NCBI GenBank assembly: GCA_900771325.1
Contig: CAAGNN010000087.1
Span: forward strand, 1-63,668
DNA from: Kiritimatiellia bacterium
GTDB lineage: Bacteria > Verrucomicrobiota > Kiritimatiellia > RFP12 > DVOR01
Length of the DNA: 63,668 nt
Direction of reading: 5' to 3'
Part shown: in pieces, positions 48,137 through 57,930 of the stretch
Position numbering within the stretch: position 1 is the stretch's first letter
Layout of the letters: every line of letters starts with the position of its first letter
Made by a program: the position numbers and the translations under genes
The notes under the pieces: generated by a model
Told to the model about the DNA's origin: nothing
The model's input: the letters and a program-made list of their open reading frames with translations, nothing else
Database searches by the model: none

Positions 48137-48882
48137 TAGGGCGTGCCGGTGAGGTATTGCGGGCAGGGGATGACGCGCCGCTCAACGTCCGCACGGCTCA
48201 TCTCCAGCAAGTCGGCGAAGGGCGTGGCCTGCGCCACGGTGATTTGGCCGCTGACCGTGCGCCGCAGGGCGCAGAGGTGCGCGCCCACGTCCAGCGTTTG
48301 GCCGAGATCGTGGGCCAAGGTGCGCACATAGGTGCCCTTGGAGCAGGTCACCTCGAAATCCGCCTCCGCGCGTTCTTCGGCTGGGCGGAAGGCGGTGATG
48401 CGGAAGGCGAAGATGTGGACGAAGCGCTCTTCGCGCTCGCACTCTTCCCCACGCATCGCCATCTTATAGAGCGGCTGGCCGGCAATCTTCACGGCAGAGA
48501 ACATCGGCGGCTTCTGGAAGAGGTCGCCCACGAAGTCGCGCGCAATTGCCTCGCGGATGGCCTCCTCGCTCAGGCCGGCGGTGGGGTGCTCCTCGAGCAC
48601 TTCGCCCAAGCGGTCTTGCGTGGTGGTGGCCGCGCCGAAGCGGATGGTGCCGGTGTAGGTCTTCACCTGGCCCATCACGCGCTCGGAGATCTTGGTGCCC
48701 TTGCCCAAAAGAATGAGCAGGAGTCCGGTGGCGTCCGGATCGAGCGTGCCACCGTGGCCGACCTTGGCGAAGGCGAACTTGTGGCGGAGCGTGGCCACCA
48801 CAACGTGCGAGACGAGCCCGGCGGGCTTGTCCACCGCCAGGATGCCGTCAGGGTCCGGGAACTCGCTGATAGGCTTCCCCAC
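48136..48882 (-). CDS. truB: tRNA pseudouridine-55 synthase
   Basis: A 248-residue enzyme that makes pseudouridine at position 55 of the tRNA T-arm. It has GILAVDKPAGLVSH, the catalytic motif GHGGTLDPDATGLL, KTYTGTIRFG, PPMFSAVK and KGTYVRTLAHDLG, all TruB landmarks. The C-terminal PUA domain seems short or absent. It begins 5 nt after the rbfA stop, and its own stop overlaps the ribF start. Confidence 0.95.
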   Translation of the reverse strand: MGKPISEFPDPDGILAVDKPAGLVSHVVVATLRHKFAFAKVGHGGTLDPDATGLLLILLGKGTKISERVMGQVKTYTGTIRFGAATTTQDRLGEVLEEHPTAGLSEEAIREAIARDFVGDLFQKPPMFSAVKIAGQPLYKMAMRGEECEREERFVHIFAFRITAFRPAEERAEADFEVTCSKGTYVRTLAHDLGQTLDVGAHLCALRRTVSGQITVAQATPFADLLEMSRADVERRVIPCPQYLTGTP

Positions 48883-48887
48883 CGCGC

Positions 48888-49274
48888 TTACTCCTCGGGG
48901 CTCGCCGTCTCAGCCGGGGCCTCTTCCGGGAGGTCGAGGTGGCTGAGGATGTCGAGCACGCGGTCGCCCTTGGCGATGCCCACATCCAGGCGGAAGCGCA
49001 GGTGGGGCGTGAAGCGCAGGGTGAGGTTGCGGTTGATGAGCTCTTGCAGCTCGCGGGCGTGCTTGGAGAGGCGGCGCAACCAGGTGGGGTGCTGCTCGGC
49101 ATCGCGGATGGAGACCCACACATCGGCCGTGCGCAGGTTCGGCGCGCAGGCCACCTTCGTGACGGTCACACCGGCGATGTCAATCTCCGGGTCGGATTGC
49201 AGCACGCGGAAGAGGTCGTCGGCAATCTCGCGCTGGAGGAGTGAGTTAATACGGTCGAGACGGTTAACGGACAT
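48888..49274 (-). CDS. rbfA: ribosome-binding factor A
   Basis: A 128-residue KH-fold protein for 16S rRNA 5' maturation and cold adaptation. The start RLDRINSLLQREIADDL is typical, followed by VTVTKVACAPNLRTADVWVSI and TPHLRFRLDVGIAKGDRVLDIL. The acidic tail is short. Start MSVNRL at 49274; a longer frame upstream runs back into infB and is rejected. Located between infB and truB as in many bacteria. Confidence 0.94.
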   Translation of the reverse strand: MSVNRLDRINSLLQREIADDLFRVLQSDPEIDIAGVTVTKVACAPNLRTADVWVSIRDAEQHPTWLRRLSKHARELQELINRNLTLRFTPHLRFRLDVGIAKGDRVLDILSHLDLPEEAPAETASPEE

Positions 49275-49296
49275 AGGCGGCTCCTGCGTTGGGGCG

Positions 49297-52050
49297 TTAG
49301 AGCGTCTTGGGCAGCTCTTCCATCTCGTAGCACTCGACCGTGTCGCCCTCGCGGAACTCCTCGAAGGAGCCGAAGCCCAGGCCGCACTCCTGCGCGGGGG
49401 CAATCTCCTTGACATCGTCCTTGAAGTGCTTCATCGTGACGACAGCGCCATCGAAGATCTGCGTCTTGCCACGATAGATGCGGAACTTGCCCTTGAAGGT
49501 GAGCGAACCGTCGAGCATCTGGCAACCGGCAATCTTGCCGAGCTTGCTGATGTCGAAGACCTGGCGGATCTCGGCGTGGCCGCGGACGACCTCCTTGTAC
49601 TCCGGCGCAATGAGTTCAAGCATACAGCGCTTGACGTGCTCGATGAGCTCGTAGATGATGCGGAAGGTGTTGATGCGCACGCCATTCTGCCGGGCCATCG
49701 CCTGGACGCCCGGCTCGCAGTTCACGCCGAAGCCCACCACGATGGCGCCCTTGGCGCGCTGCACATCGGCCGCCGTCACAGAGCCCACGCCGGAATAGAG
49801 GATCTTGAGCGAGACCTTCTGCGAGACGATGCCCTTGAGGCACTCGACCACCGCTTCAGCCGTGCCCTGCGCATCGCCCTTGACGATGACGTCGAGCTCG
49901 CCCTTGCCGTCGGCCTCCAGGCGCTTGGTCCAGTCGGCCATAATCGACGACTGCGCGGCGGAGAGGGACTGGAGCTTGTTCGCTTCGGCGGTCTTCTCGG
50001 CCAATTCGCGCGCCCGCTTCTCGTTGAGCATCACGCGGAACTCCGAGCCGGCCTCCGGCACGCCCGAAAGACCTGTGCACTTGACCGCGATCGAGGGCCC
50101 AGCGGACTTGGTGGGCTTGCCGCGCTCATCAATGAGCGAGCGGACCTTGCCGTAGTGTTCGCCGCAGAGCACCACATCGCCCACGTGGAGCGTGCCGCCC
50201 TGAACCAGCAGCGTGGCCGTCGGCCCCAAACCCTGCTCGAGCTGCGACTCGATGACCGCGCCGTTCGCACGGCGGTTCGGGTTGGCCTGCAACTCCATCA
50301 CGTCGGCCTGGATGAGGATGGTCTCCAAGAGGTCCTCGACGCCCTGGCCGGTGGTGCCGGAGACTTCGCAGCACTCGATATCGCCACCCCAAGTGCTCGG
50401 GGTGAGACCTTCGCCCTGGAGCATCTGATAGACGCGCATAGGGTTGGCATCGGGCTTATCGCACTTGGTGACGGCCACGAGCATCTGCACGCCGGCGTTG
50501 CGGGCGTGCTTGATCGCCTCGCGCGTTTGGGGCATCACGCCGTCGTCGGCCGCCACGATGATGACGGCGATGTCGGTGATGTTCGCGCCACGGGCACGCA
50601 TCGACTCGAAAGCCGAGTGACCGGGGGTGTCGACGAAGGTAATCAGGCGCTTGTTGCCGTTGTCGTCGCGCTGCTCGAGCTCGATGGTGTAGGCGGCGAT
50701 GTGCTGGGTGATGCCACCGGCTTCGCCCGCGGCCACGTGGGCCTTGCGGATGTAGTCCATCAGGGTGGTCTTGCCGTGGTCGACGTGGCCCAGGAAGGTG
50801 ACCACCGGCGGACGCAGCTTCATCTCCTCGGGCTTATCCTCGGGGATCTCGTCATCGGCATCTTCGCTCTTGAGCTGCGGCTTGCGTTCGGCCGAGCGCT
50901 TGGAGCGCTCCTCGACCTCGGCGGCAAAGCCATACTTCTCGGCCACCTTCTGGATGACCGACATCTCGAGCATCTGGTTGATGGAGGCGAGCACATTCAG
51001 CCCCATCAGGTCCATAATCAGCAAATTGGGGCGCACGCCCATCAGTTCGGCCAGTTCCTTGACGGTGACCGGGCCATCGAGCTGGAGCTTCTTGCCCTCG
51101 CCGGAGGTGACGATCGTGGCGGCGGCGGCCTTGACCGGCTTGCGGAGGCGGTCGCTGCGCTCGTTCATCTCGGCACGATCGGCGCGGTCATTGCGGCCAT
51201 AACGGTCGTTGCTGCGGCGGTCGCCCGGGCGGGCCGCGCCGGCGTTGCCCCGGACTCCGGGGGCGGACTGCGGCCCATTGGCAAAGCGGTTGGCGCCCGG
51301 ACCGCGGGCTCCGGCAGGGCCCTCGGCGCGCTCGCCGCGCTTCTTCTCGCGGTTACCGCCCGCAGGCTGCGTGGGCGAGAGACCGAGCGAGACCGGCGTG
51401 GCCTTCGGCGTCGGTCCGAGCGAGGCGGTAAACTTCGGCTTGGGCGGCTCGGCCTTCGGCGGCGGAACGGGCGCGGGGGCCGGGGTGGGGGCCAAGGTGG
51501 CCTTGGGCGCAGCGGGCTTCGCCGGAGCCGGGGCGGGCTTGGGCTCGGCCTTGGGCGGCTCAACCTTGGGCTCCACCTTCGCTTCGGGGGCCTTGGGCGG
51601 CTCGACGGGCGCTTCGGCCTTCACCTTGGCAGGCTTAACCTCCGGCGCGGGCTCGGCCTTGGGCGCGGGCTCAGCCTTGGGCTCGGGCTTGACCTCGGGG
51701 GCCTTGGGCGCGACCGGCTTAGAGGCGGGGGCGGCGCGTTCGCCCTTCTTGGCCTCGGCCTCGAGGGCCAGACGGCGGTGCGCTTCCACGGCTTCGCGAT
51801 TCTGGCGAGCCTCTTCGGCGCGGACCGTTTCGCCCTTGGCCTTGCGGCTCTTGCGCTTGGCCTCGTAGTCGGCCAGCAGTTTGGCGCGCTCGCTCTCCAT
51901 CAGCCCCTTGGCCCACTGCGCCAGGCGCGTGAGTTCATCGGGCTCCAGCGCCGAGAGGGTGGAGGAGACCTCCAGCCCCAGCGCCTTCGCCTTGGCCAGG
52001 ACAATGCCGGCGGGCAGGTTCGCCTGTTTTGCAAACTCGGAAACTCTCAT
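49297..52050 (-). CDS. infB: translation initiation factor IF-2
   Basis: A 917-residue GTPase that brings fMet-tRNA to the 30S subunit. An N-terminal IF2N domain (MRVSEFAKQANLPAGIVLAK) is followed by a Lys/Glu/Pro/Ala-rich linker (about 110-230, PKAEPAP-like repeats) and an Arg/Gly stretch, a second IF2N, then the G domain with GHVDHGKTTLMDYIR (about 420), DTPGHSAFESMR and SGTTGQGVEDLL. The G4 motif reads TKCD (about 525) where IF-2 normally has NKxD. Domains II, III and IV follow. It starts 5 nt after the nusA stop. Confidence 0.97.
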   Translation of the reverse strand: MRVSEFAKQANLPAGIVLAKAKALGLEVSSTLSALEPDELTRLAQWAKGLMESERAKLLADYEAKRKSRKAKGETVRAEEARQNREAVEAHRRLALEAEAKKGERAAPASKPVAPKAPEVKPEPKAEPAPKAEPAPEVKPAKVKAEAPVEPPKAPEAKVEPKVEPPKAEPKPAPAPAKPAAPKATLAPTPAPAPVPPPKAEPPKPKFTASLGPTPKATPVSLGLSPTQPAGGNREKKRGERAEGPAGARGPGANRFANGPQSAPGVRGNAGAARPGDRRSNDRYGRNDRADRAEMNERSDRLRKPVKAAAATIVTSGEGKKLQLDGPVTVKELAELMGVRPNLLIMDLMGLNVLASINQMLEMSVIQKVAEKYGFAAEVEERSKRSAERKPQLKSEDADDEIPEDKPEEMKLRPPVVTFLGHVDHGKTTLMDYIRKAHVAAGEAGGITQHIAAYTIELEQRDDNGNKRLITFVDTPGHSAFESMRARGANITDIAVIIVAADDGVMPQTREAIKHARNAGVQMLVAVTKCDKPDANPMRVYQMLQGEGLTPSTWGGDIECCEVSGTTGQGVEDLLETILIQADVMELQANPNRRANGAVIESQLEQGLGPTATLLVQGGTLHVGDVVLCGEHYGKVRSLIDERGKPTKSAGPSIAVKCTGLSGVPEAGSEFRVMLNEKRARELAEKTAEANKLQSLSAAQSSIMADWTKRLEADGKGELDVIVKGDAQGTAEAVVECLKGIVSQKVSLKILYSGVGSVTAADVQRAKGAIVVGFGVNCEPGVQAMARQNGVRINTFRIIYELIEHVKRCMLELIAPEYKEVVRGHAEIRQVFDISKLGKIAGCQMLDGSLTFKGKFRIYRGKTQIFDGAVVTMKHFKDDVKEIAPAQECGLGFGSFEEFREGDTVECYEMEELPKTL

Positions 52051-52055
52051 CTTGC

Positions 52056-53333
52056 TTACTCTCCCTGCTGGTCGACGAGCGCCTGGGCCCGCTCGTAGAT
52101 GGCCTTGACTTGCTCATCGTCGAGCCCGGTCGTCTCCTGGAAGTAGGCCTGCTCGGCGTGGAGGACGCCTTCGGGCGAGTGGAAGCCGCGGTCGAAGAGC
52201 GCCTCGGCCACCACGGTGGTGATCTCCAGTTCCTTGGCCAGCTGGTGGACCATCTCGTCGCGTTTGCTCTCGAAGATCTGCTCGTCGGTCTCCTCGCCGG
52301 CGATGACCTCATCGGCGGTGATGGAGATCTTCCAGCCGGTCAGGCGCGTGGCCAGGCGGACATTCTGCCCGGCGCGGCCGATGGCCAGCGAGAGCTTGTC
52401 GGCCGGGACGGTGGCGTAGATGGCGTGCGCGTCGTCATCGACCGTGAGGGTGGTCGGCTCGGCGGGCTTGAGGGCCTCGCGGGCGTAGAGCTCGGGGTCG
52501 TCGCTGTACTTGACGATGTCAATCTTCTCGCCATTGAGCTCGCGGACCACGTTCTTCACGCGCGCCCCGCGCATCCCAATGCACGAGCCCTGAGGGTCGA
52601 CATCGGGGTTCAGCGAGCGGACGGCCACCTTCGCGCGGCGGCCTGGATCGCGCGCCACGCTCACCACCTCGATGACCCCATCGGCAATCTCGGCAACCTC
52701 CAGGCGGAAGAGCGCCTTCACGAAGTCCGGGCAAGCGCGCGAGAGGGTAATCGCAGGGCCCGAGGCATCATTCTGCACGCGAAGCACGTAGGCGCGAATC
52801 ACATCGCCCGTGGAATACTCTTCGGAGGGAATCCGCTCCTTGGCCGGCAGCAACGCCTCGGTCTTTCCCAGCTCCACATAAATATCCTTGCGCGCGACCA
52901 TCTTCACCGTGCCGGTGACGATGTCGCCCACGCGGTCCTTGTATTCGTTGTAGACGTTGCTGCGCTCGGCCTCGCGAATCTTCTGCATAATCGTCTGCTT
53001 GGCCGTCTGCGCGGAAATGCGCCCGAGCTTCTCGGCCGGGAAGGGAATCCGCACCGTCTCGCCCTCCTGCGCCTCCGGGTCGAAACGCCGCGCCTGCGCC
53101 ACCGTCACAATCCCCGGCCCGCGCTCGGTGTTGGAGACCGCATATTCGTCCGAAGCCGAAATCGTCAAGGTCTTGCGGTCAATCTTCACCCGGAAGTCCG
53201 CCGACACGCGCGTATTCTTGCGCGCGGCCTGCTCAATCGAGCTCTCGATAGCCTGCAAAATTGTCTCGCGGTCCACACCGCGCTCCCGCTCAAGGAAGTT
53301 GACCACTGCCTGAAGCTCGCCATTCACTGCCAT
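52056..53333 (-). CDS. nusA: transcription termination/antitermination factor NusA
   Basis: A 425-residue RNA polymerase factor. N-terminal domain (1-130, GELQAVVNFLERERGVDRETI), S1 domain (GDIVTGTVKMVARKDIYVELG), two KH domains (GSCIGMRGARVKNVVRELNGEKIDIV, then LAIGRAGQNVRLATRLTGWKI) and a helical C-terminus with one NusA repeat. Start MAVNGELQ at 53333. First gene of the operon; rimP is missing upstream. An intrinsic terminator lies in its leader, so NusA may control its own operon by attenuation. Confidence 0.96.
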   Translation of the reverse strand: MAVNGELQAVVNFLERERGVDRETILQAIESSIEQAARKNTRVSADFRVKIDRKTLTISASDEYAVSNTERGPGIVTVAQARRFDPEAQEGETVRIPFPAEKLGRISAQTAKQTIMQKIREAERSNVYNEYKDRVGDIVTGTVKMVARKDIYVELGKTEALLPAKERIPSEEYSTGDVIRAYVLRVQNDASGPAITLSRACPDFVKALFRLEVAEIADGVIEVVSVARDPGRRAKVAVRSLNPDVDPQGSCIGMRGARVKNVVRELNGEKIDIVKYSDDPELYAREALKPAEPTTLTVDDDAHAIYATVPADKLSLAIGRAGQNVRLATRLTGWKISITADEVIAGEETDEQIFESKRDEMVHQLAKELEITTVVAEALFDRGFHSPEGVLHAEQAYFQETTGLDDEQVKAIYERAQALVDQQGE

Positions 53334-53370
53334 CGCTCTGACTCCTCTGTCTGTGCTCGTTTGCTCTAAC

Positions 53371-53398
53371 AAAAAAGCGCAGGCCCTCGCCCACGCTT
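53371..53398 (-). terminator. intrinsic terminator in the nusA leader (candidate attenuator)
   Basis: On the minus strand AAGCGTGGGC and GCCTGCGCTT form a 10-bp stem (two wobbles), then TTTTTT. It is after the TTGACA promoter and about 37 nt before the nusA ATG. Read-through would be required for operon expression. Confidence 0.7.
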
Positions 53399-53424
53399 CT
53401 ACCTAGAAATAGAAAACGCGCGCA

Positions 53425-53453
53425 AAATAACACACTCGGGGCCCATTTGTCAA
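53425..53453 (-). promoter_or_regulatory. promoter of the nusA operon
   Basis: Minus strand: TTGACA (53448-53453), 17-bp spacer, TTATTT (53425-53430). Leader of about 85 nt to the ATG. Confidence 0.75.
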
Positions 53454-53566
53454 CTCGCTAACGCTCACTTCGCTCGCGGGAGGTGCGCCTCCGGCGCGTG
53501 AGGGTGGCCCTGCAGACCGTGAGGAGCGGACTATCGCCCGCGTGAGGTGCGCCCGCCTACGCGCAC

Positions 53567-53742
53567 GATAGCCCCGGGTTGACCTCGGACCCGGGGCGGG
53601 TTGACCCTCGACCTGGGCCTAGTTCACCTTGGACTCGGGGCGGGTGGAATTATTAAGTCCCGGACTTATCGCCGATAAGTGGGGGACTTATGGCCGATAA
53701 GTCCGGGACTTATTTCCGGTAAGTGGTGGACTTAATGGTTGG
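53567..53742. repeat. composite 22-bp array, locus 8: GC-rich units followed in phase by AAGTCC-type units
   Basis: Eight units at exact 22-bp steps, 53567 to 53721. The first four are GC-rich (ACCCGGGGCGGGT at 53589; spacers TGACCTCGG, TGACCCTCG). The last four have core AAGTCCCGGACTT (53655, perfect palindrome) and variants such as AAGTCCGGGACTT, with spacers ATCGCCGAT or ATGGCCGAT. The last core overlaps the stop codon of the next minus-strand gene. The gap to its left (53454-53566) has only imperfect palindromes (CTATCG...CGATAG). Confidence 0.95.
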
Positions 53743-54400
53743 CCCGGGGTGGGCGGGAGATGAGGAGGCGGCGCGGGGGTGTTTGGCTGGCGGGGTGGGC
53801 CTGGGCGTAGAGCGCGCGCAGGGCGGCCTCGGCGGCGGGGGCTTCGGCGGCAGGGAGGTTGCGGAAGCCCTCCAAGTGAGTCGAGGTGGGAGCGTTGGTG
53901 AAGCGATTGACGGTGGCAACCTTGAGGAAGAAGAAGAGATCTGAGAGGCCGTTGCGGTGATTGACGCAGCGGGGCGCGAGGAAGTCGGCGGCGCGGATGG
54001 CGTGCGTGCCGAGGCGCCCAATGTAGAGTGCACGCCGGTCGGTGACGGCATAGATGACCCTAACGCTCCAGAGCCAGTGCCAGAGGGGCGAGAGGATCAG
54101 CCCGATGCCGATGGCGAAGAAGGGCAGGAGGAAGGTGCTGCGGGCGAGGCGGTCGGTGAAGGGAATCGCGTCGGTGATGACCTTGAAGACGATGGCGGTG
54201 CGTCCCTCGACTGGCACAGTCGAAGGGCTTAGGACACTCCAGAGTTTCCAGGCCAGCAGACAACACCAGAAGATGCCGACCGAGACAACCACCGGCCACT
54301 TGGGGAACCAAGCGCTTGGGCGCGGCTTGGCGTACCAGACGAGGTGTTCACCGTCCTCGAGCCGGCGCTCGATGCGCGCTTGCAGGGCGGGATCGAGCAT
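53732..54400 (-). CDS. two-helix membrane protein with a bacterial PH-like domain
   Basis: A 222-residue protein. LEDGEHLVWYAKPRP near the N-terminus and YAVTDRRALYIGRLG after the second helix are the signature pair of YdbS/YdbT-like bacterial PH (bPH2) membrane proteins. Helices at about 34-60 and 88-110. C-terminal part is Ala/Arg-rich. It follows ettA after 9 nt on the same strand. Its stop lies within the last unit of repeat locus 8. Function unknown. Confidence 0.7.
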   Translation of the reverse strand: MLDPALQARIERRLEDGEHLVWYAKPRPSAWFPKWPVVVSVGIFWCCLLAWKLWSVLSPSTVPVEGRTAIVFKVITDAIPFTDRLARSTFLLPFFAIGIGLILSPLWHWLWSVRVIYAVTDRRALYIGRLGTHAIRAADFLAPRCVNHRNGLSDLFFFLKVATVNRFTNAPTSTHLEGFRNLPAAEAPAAEAALRALYAQAHPASQTPPRRLLISRPPRANH

Positions 54401-54409
54401 CGGGTGGCC

Positions 54410-56065
<1,656 letters not shown>

Positions 56066-56083
56066 GCGTCGGACTCCTTTGGG

Positions 56084-56779
56084 TTAAACATCAAAGACAA
56101 GGAATTGGTGGAAGAGGAAGGTAAAGTTCTCTACCGCGTAGTCGATATGGTAGTGCCCGGCGAACCAGTGGCCGAAGGTCAGCTTCTCGCACAGCGTCTC
56201 CAACCACCGCTCCGTGCTCTGGTCAAGCTCCACCTGGCTGCCCAGCGGCGGCAACTTCTCGCGCGGCACTTGCGAGAGCGGGCAGGTGTGCGTCAGGACG
56301 GCATCCACCTGCCAATTCGCGCGCGCGGCCGCCGCCTCCGCCCGGGCGCGGATCTCGACCGAGGGCTGCTCGTCCTCGAACCACGCCCAGTGGTTCAGCA
56401 ACCTGTAGAACTTGTCCACCGAGTAGGCCCCGCCGATGACCAGCACCCGCTGCCGGCCGAGCGTGTAGAGCTCCCCATCCACGGGAAAGACCTGGTTGGG
56501 GAAGCGCGGATCCACGTAGACCTGCCCCCCGAAGCCCGGCTGCAACTCGTAGCCCGCCACCGTCTCCGGCCGCGCCTCGTGGTTGCCGTGGATGCAGAAG
56601 AGGGTGATGGGCAGCTGCGCCAAGTGCTGCTTCAAGGCCAGCGCGCGCGCGTCCTGAAAGTAGTTAATCCCCGCGTCGCCCAGGAGAATAAGCACATCGC
56701 TCGGCTGCGTCTGCCACTCCCGGCAGAACGCCTCCACCTCCGCGAAGTCGCCGTGCTTATCGCCCGTAATCCAAATCAT
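56084..56779 (-). CDS. calcineurin-like metallophosphoesterase
   Basis: A 231-residue enzyme with the five metal motifs: GDKHGDF (D-x-H), LLGDAGIN (GD), IHGNHE (GNH-D/E), LTHTCP and FAGHYHID (GH-x-H). It resembles small cytosolic phosphoesterases near YfcE; substrate unknown. Minus-strand promoter TGGTAGAAT lies 6 nt before its ATG, again suggesting a leaderless mRNA. First of a three-gene operon with ettA and the PH-like protein. Confidence 0.88.
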   Translation of the reverse strand: MIWITGDKHGDFAEVEAFCREWQTQPSDVLILLGDAGINYFQDARALALKQHLAQLPITLFCIHGNHEARPETVAGYELQPGFGGQVYVDPRFPNQVFPVDGELYTLGRQRVLVIGGAYSVDKFYRLLNHWAWFEDEQPSVEIRARAEAAAARANWQVDAVLTHTCPLSQVPREKLPPLGSQVELDQSTERWLETLCEKLTFGHWFAGHYHIDYAVENFTFLFHQFLVFDV

Positions 56780-56785
56780 ACCGCC

Positions 56786-56794
56786 ATTCTACCA
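56786..56794 (-). promoter_or_regulatory. extended -10, apparently leaderless promoter
   Basis: Minus strand TGGTAGAAT, then 6 nt, then the metallophosphoesterase ATG. Confidence 0.55.
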
Positions 56795-56836
56795 CATTCC
56801 CCCGCGCGTTGCCCGGGGGCGTGGCGCGGCGCGAAG

Positions 56837-57475
56837 TCACTGCGCGGCCGGCTGAGTCGCCTCAAGGCGGCTACGCAGAATGACCGATGCCCCCTCGCCG
56901 GCAGCCTTGAGCTGCTTGCCCAGCTTGACCGTGTCGCCCCCCAACTTCAAGCGTGTGGCATTCTGGGCCAGACGGTTGGTGATGTTGGAAATCGAGCCGT
57001 CGTTGCGCAAGTTGTCGGTGTAGTTCGCCAATGCCTTCGTTTGGGCCTCAATCTCGCGCATCGTGGCCTGATAGCCGGAGGTAATCGCCGCCTGGAAGGC
57101 CGCACGCTGCTCGGCATCGGGCAGATTTTGGACCTTCTCAGCCACCGCCGCCAGCACCGTCTGCAAGTCAGCCCCCTTGCCGGCGGCCGTGTCCTGCGCG
57201 TCCTGGTAGACCCGCTGATAGATGGCAAAGACCTTCTCGGAGATGGCATTGAAGTCCGCCACCGCTGAGGGTGCCGACTCCTGCGGCACCGAGCAGACCA
57301 CCTTGGCCGGGGCCTCGGCCTGTGCAAGCCACTGCTCCAACGGCGAAGCGGCCTCCACAGCCACCTGCTGGGCCGGCTCGGCCGGAGCCGCCGCGCCACC
57401 CTTCGTCTGGGCACACCCAGCCGTCAACAGCACGGCCAGGACCATCAAGAGGAAAAAGGGATATGTGTTGTTCAT
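56837..57475 (-). CDS. lipoprotein with a helical domain, function unknown
   Basis: A 212-residue exported lipoprotein: signal MNNTYPFFLLMVLAVLLTAGC with lipobox LTAG-Cys21. The mature part is Ala/Gln-rich and helical (FNAISEKVFAIYQRVYQDAQD, later TLRNDGSISNITNRL-like). I cannot place it in a family. It has its own promoter. Arrays and the cysS operon lie upstream. Confidence 0.8.
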   Translation of the reverse strand: MNNTYPFFLLMVLAVLLTAGCAQTKGGAAAPAEPAQQVAVEAASPLEQWLAQAEAPAKVVCSVPQESAPSAVADFNAISEKVFAIYQRVYQDAQDTAAGKGADLQTVLAAVAEKVQNLPDAEQRAAFQAAITSGYQATMREIEAQTKALANYTDNLRNDGSISNITNRLAQNATRLKLGGDTVKLGKQLKAAGEGASVILRSRLEATQPAAQ

Positions 57476-57496
57476 CTCTGCAACCTTTCATTACAC

Positions 57497-57505
57497 ATAA
57501 TAGCA
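57497..57505 (-). promoter_or_regulatory. extended -10 promoter of the lipoprotein gene
   Basis: Minus strand TGCTATTAT, about 22 nt before the ATG; AAAGG serves as ribosome binding site. Confidence 0.55.
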
Positions 57506-57546
57506 CATCCCCCTGCCCTCGGTGCAACTCTTTTTCACGGCGTGTG

Positions 57547-57614
57547 GGGGAGCTTCGCTCCCAGCCGACAGCCGACAGCGGACAGCGGACAGCCGCGTGC
57601 CGCGACGGAGGGAC
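57547..57614. repeat. heptamer composite element beside array 9
   Basis: GGGAGCTTCGCTCCC hairpin (57549-57562), four heptamers of GCCGACA/GCGGACA type (57564-57591), boundary CGCGTGCCGCGACGG (57595-57609), then a G-rich stretch with GGCGTGG and GGCCGGCCTCAGG leading into array 9. Same module order as at 23.4 kb. Confidence 0.82.
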
Positions 57615-57649
57615 TAGGGGAGGGGTGGCGTGGAGGCCGGCCTCAGGTG

Positions 57650-57772
57650 ACCCGCCCCGGGTTCGGGGTCGATCCGCCCCGGGTTGACCTCCGACCCGCC
57701 CCGGGTTGGCCTCGTATCCGCCCCGGGTTCGTTTTGGTCCCGGGGCGGGTGGCCTGTCGAAGCAGGCCACGG
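57650..57772. repeat. 22-bp period GC-rich array, locus 9
   Basis: Five units at 57650, 57672, 57694, 57716 and 57738 (ACCCGCCCCGGGT, ATCCGCCCCGGGT; last one flipped). The unit is followed by GGCCTG-N6-CAGGCC (57751-57768), the same terminal hairpin as array 6. From 57773 to 57892 there is no gene, only CGCGCGTGCACGCGCG (57795-57810), a 16-bp perfect palindrome. Confidence 0.93.
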
Positions 57773-57892
57773 CACAACGCTTATTGCGCCTCGCGCGCGT
57801 GCACGCGCGTGCCTTTTATATATTTGTGCTCGGCAGCGGGGGTGTCCGGAGGGCGCCCTCGCTCGGGCGTGCAAGCGAAGTGCGCGGGGTTG

Positions 57893-57901
57893 TGCTACAC
57901 T
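57893..57901 (+). promoter_or_regulatory. extended -10 promoter of the cysS operon
   Basis: TGCTACACT; ATG at 57931 with AAAGGA upstream. Confidence 0.6.
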
Positions 57902-57930
57902 ATGGGCTCGTTTTAGCAAAGGACGTGACG

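Noticed and set aside
57795..57810. CGCGCGTGCACGCGCG as an operator
   Set aside because: A perfect palindrome, but made of alternating purine-pyrimidine repeats and not repeated elsewhere in the window; no support for a regulator.
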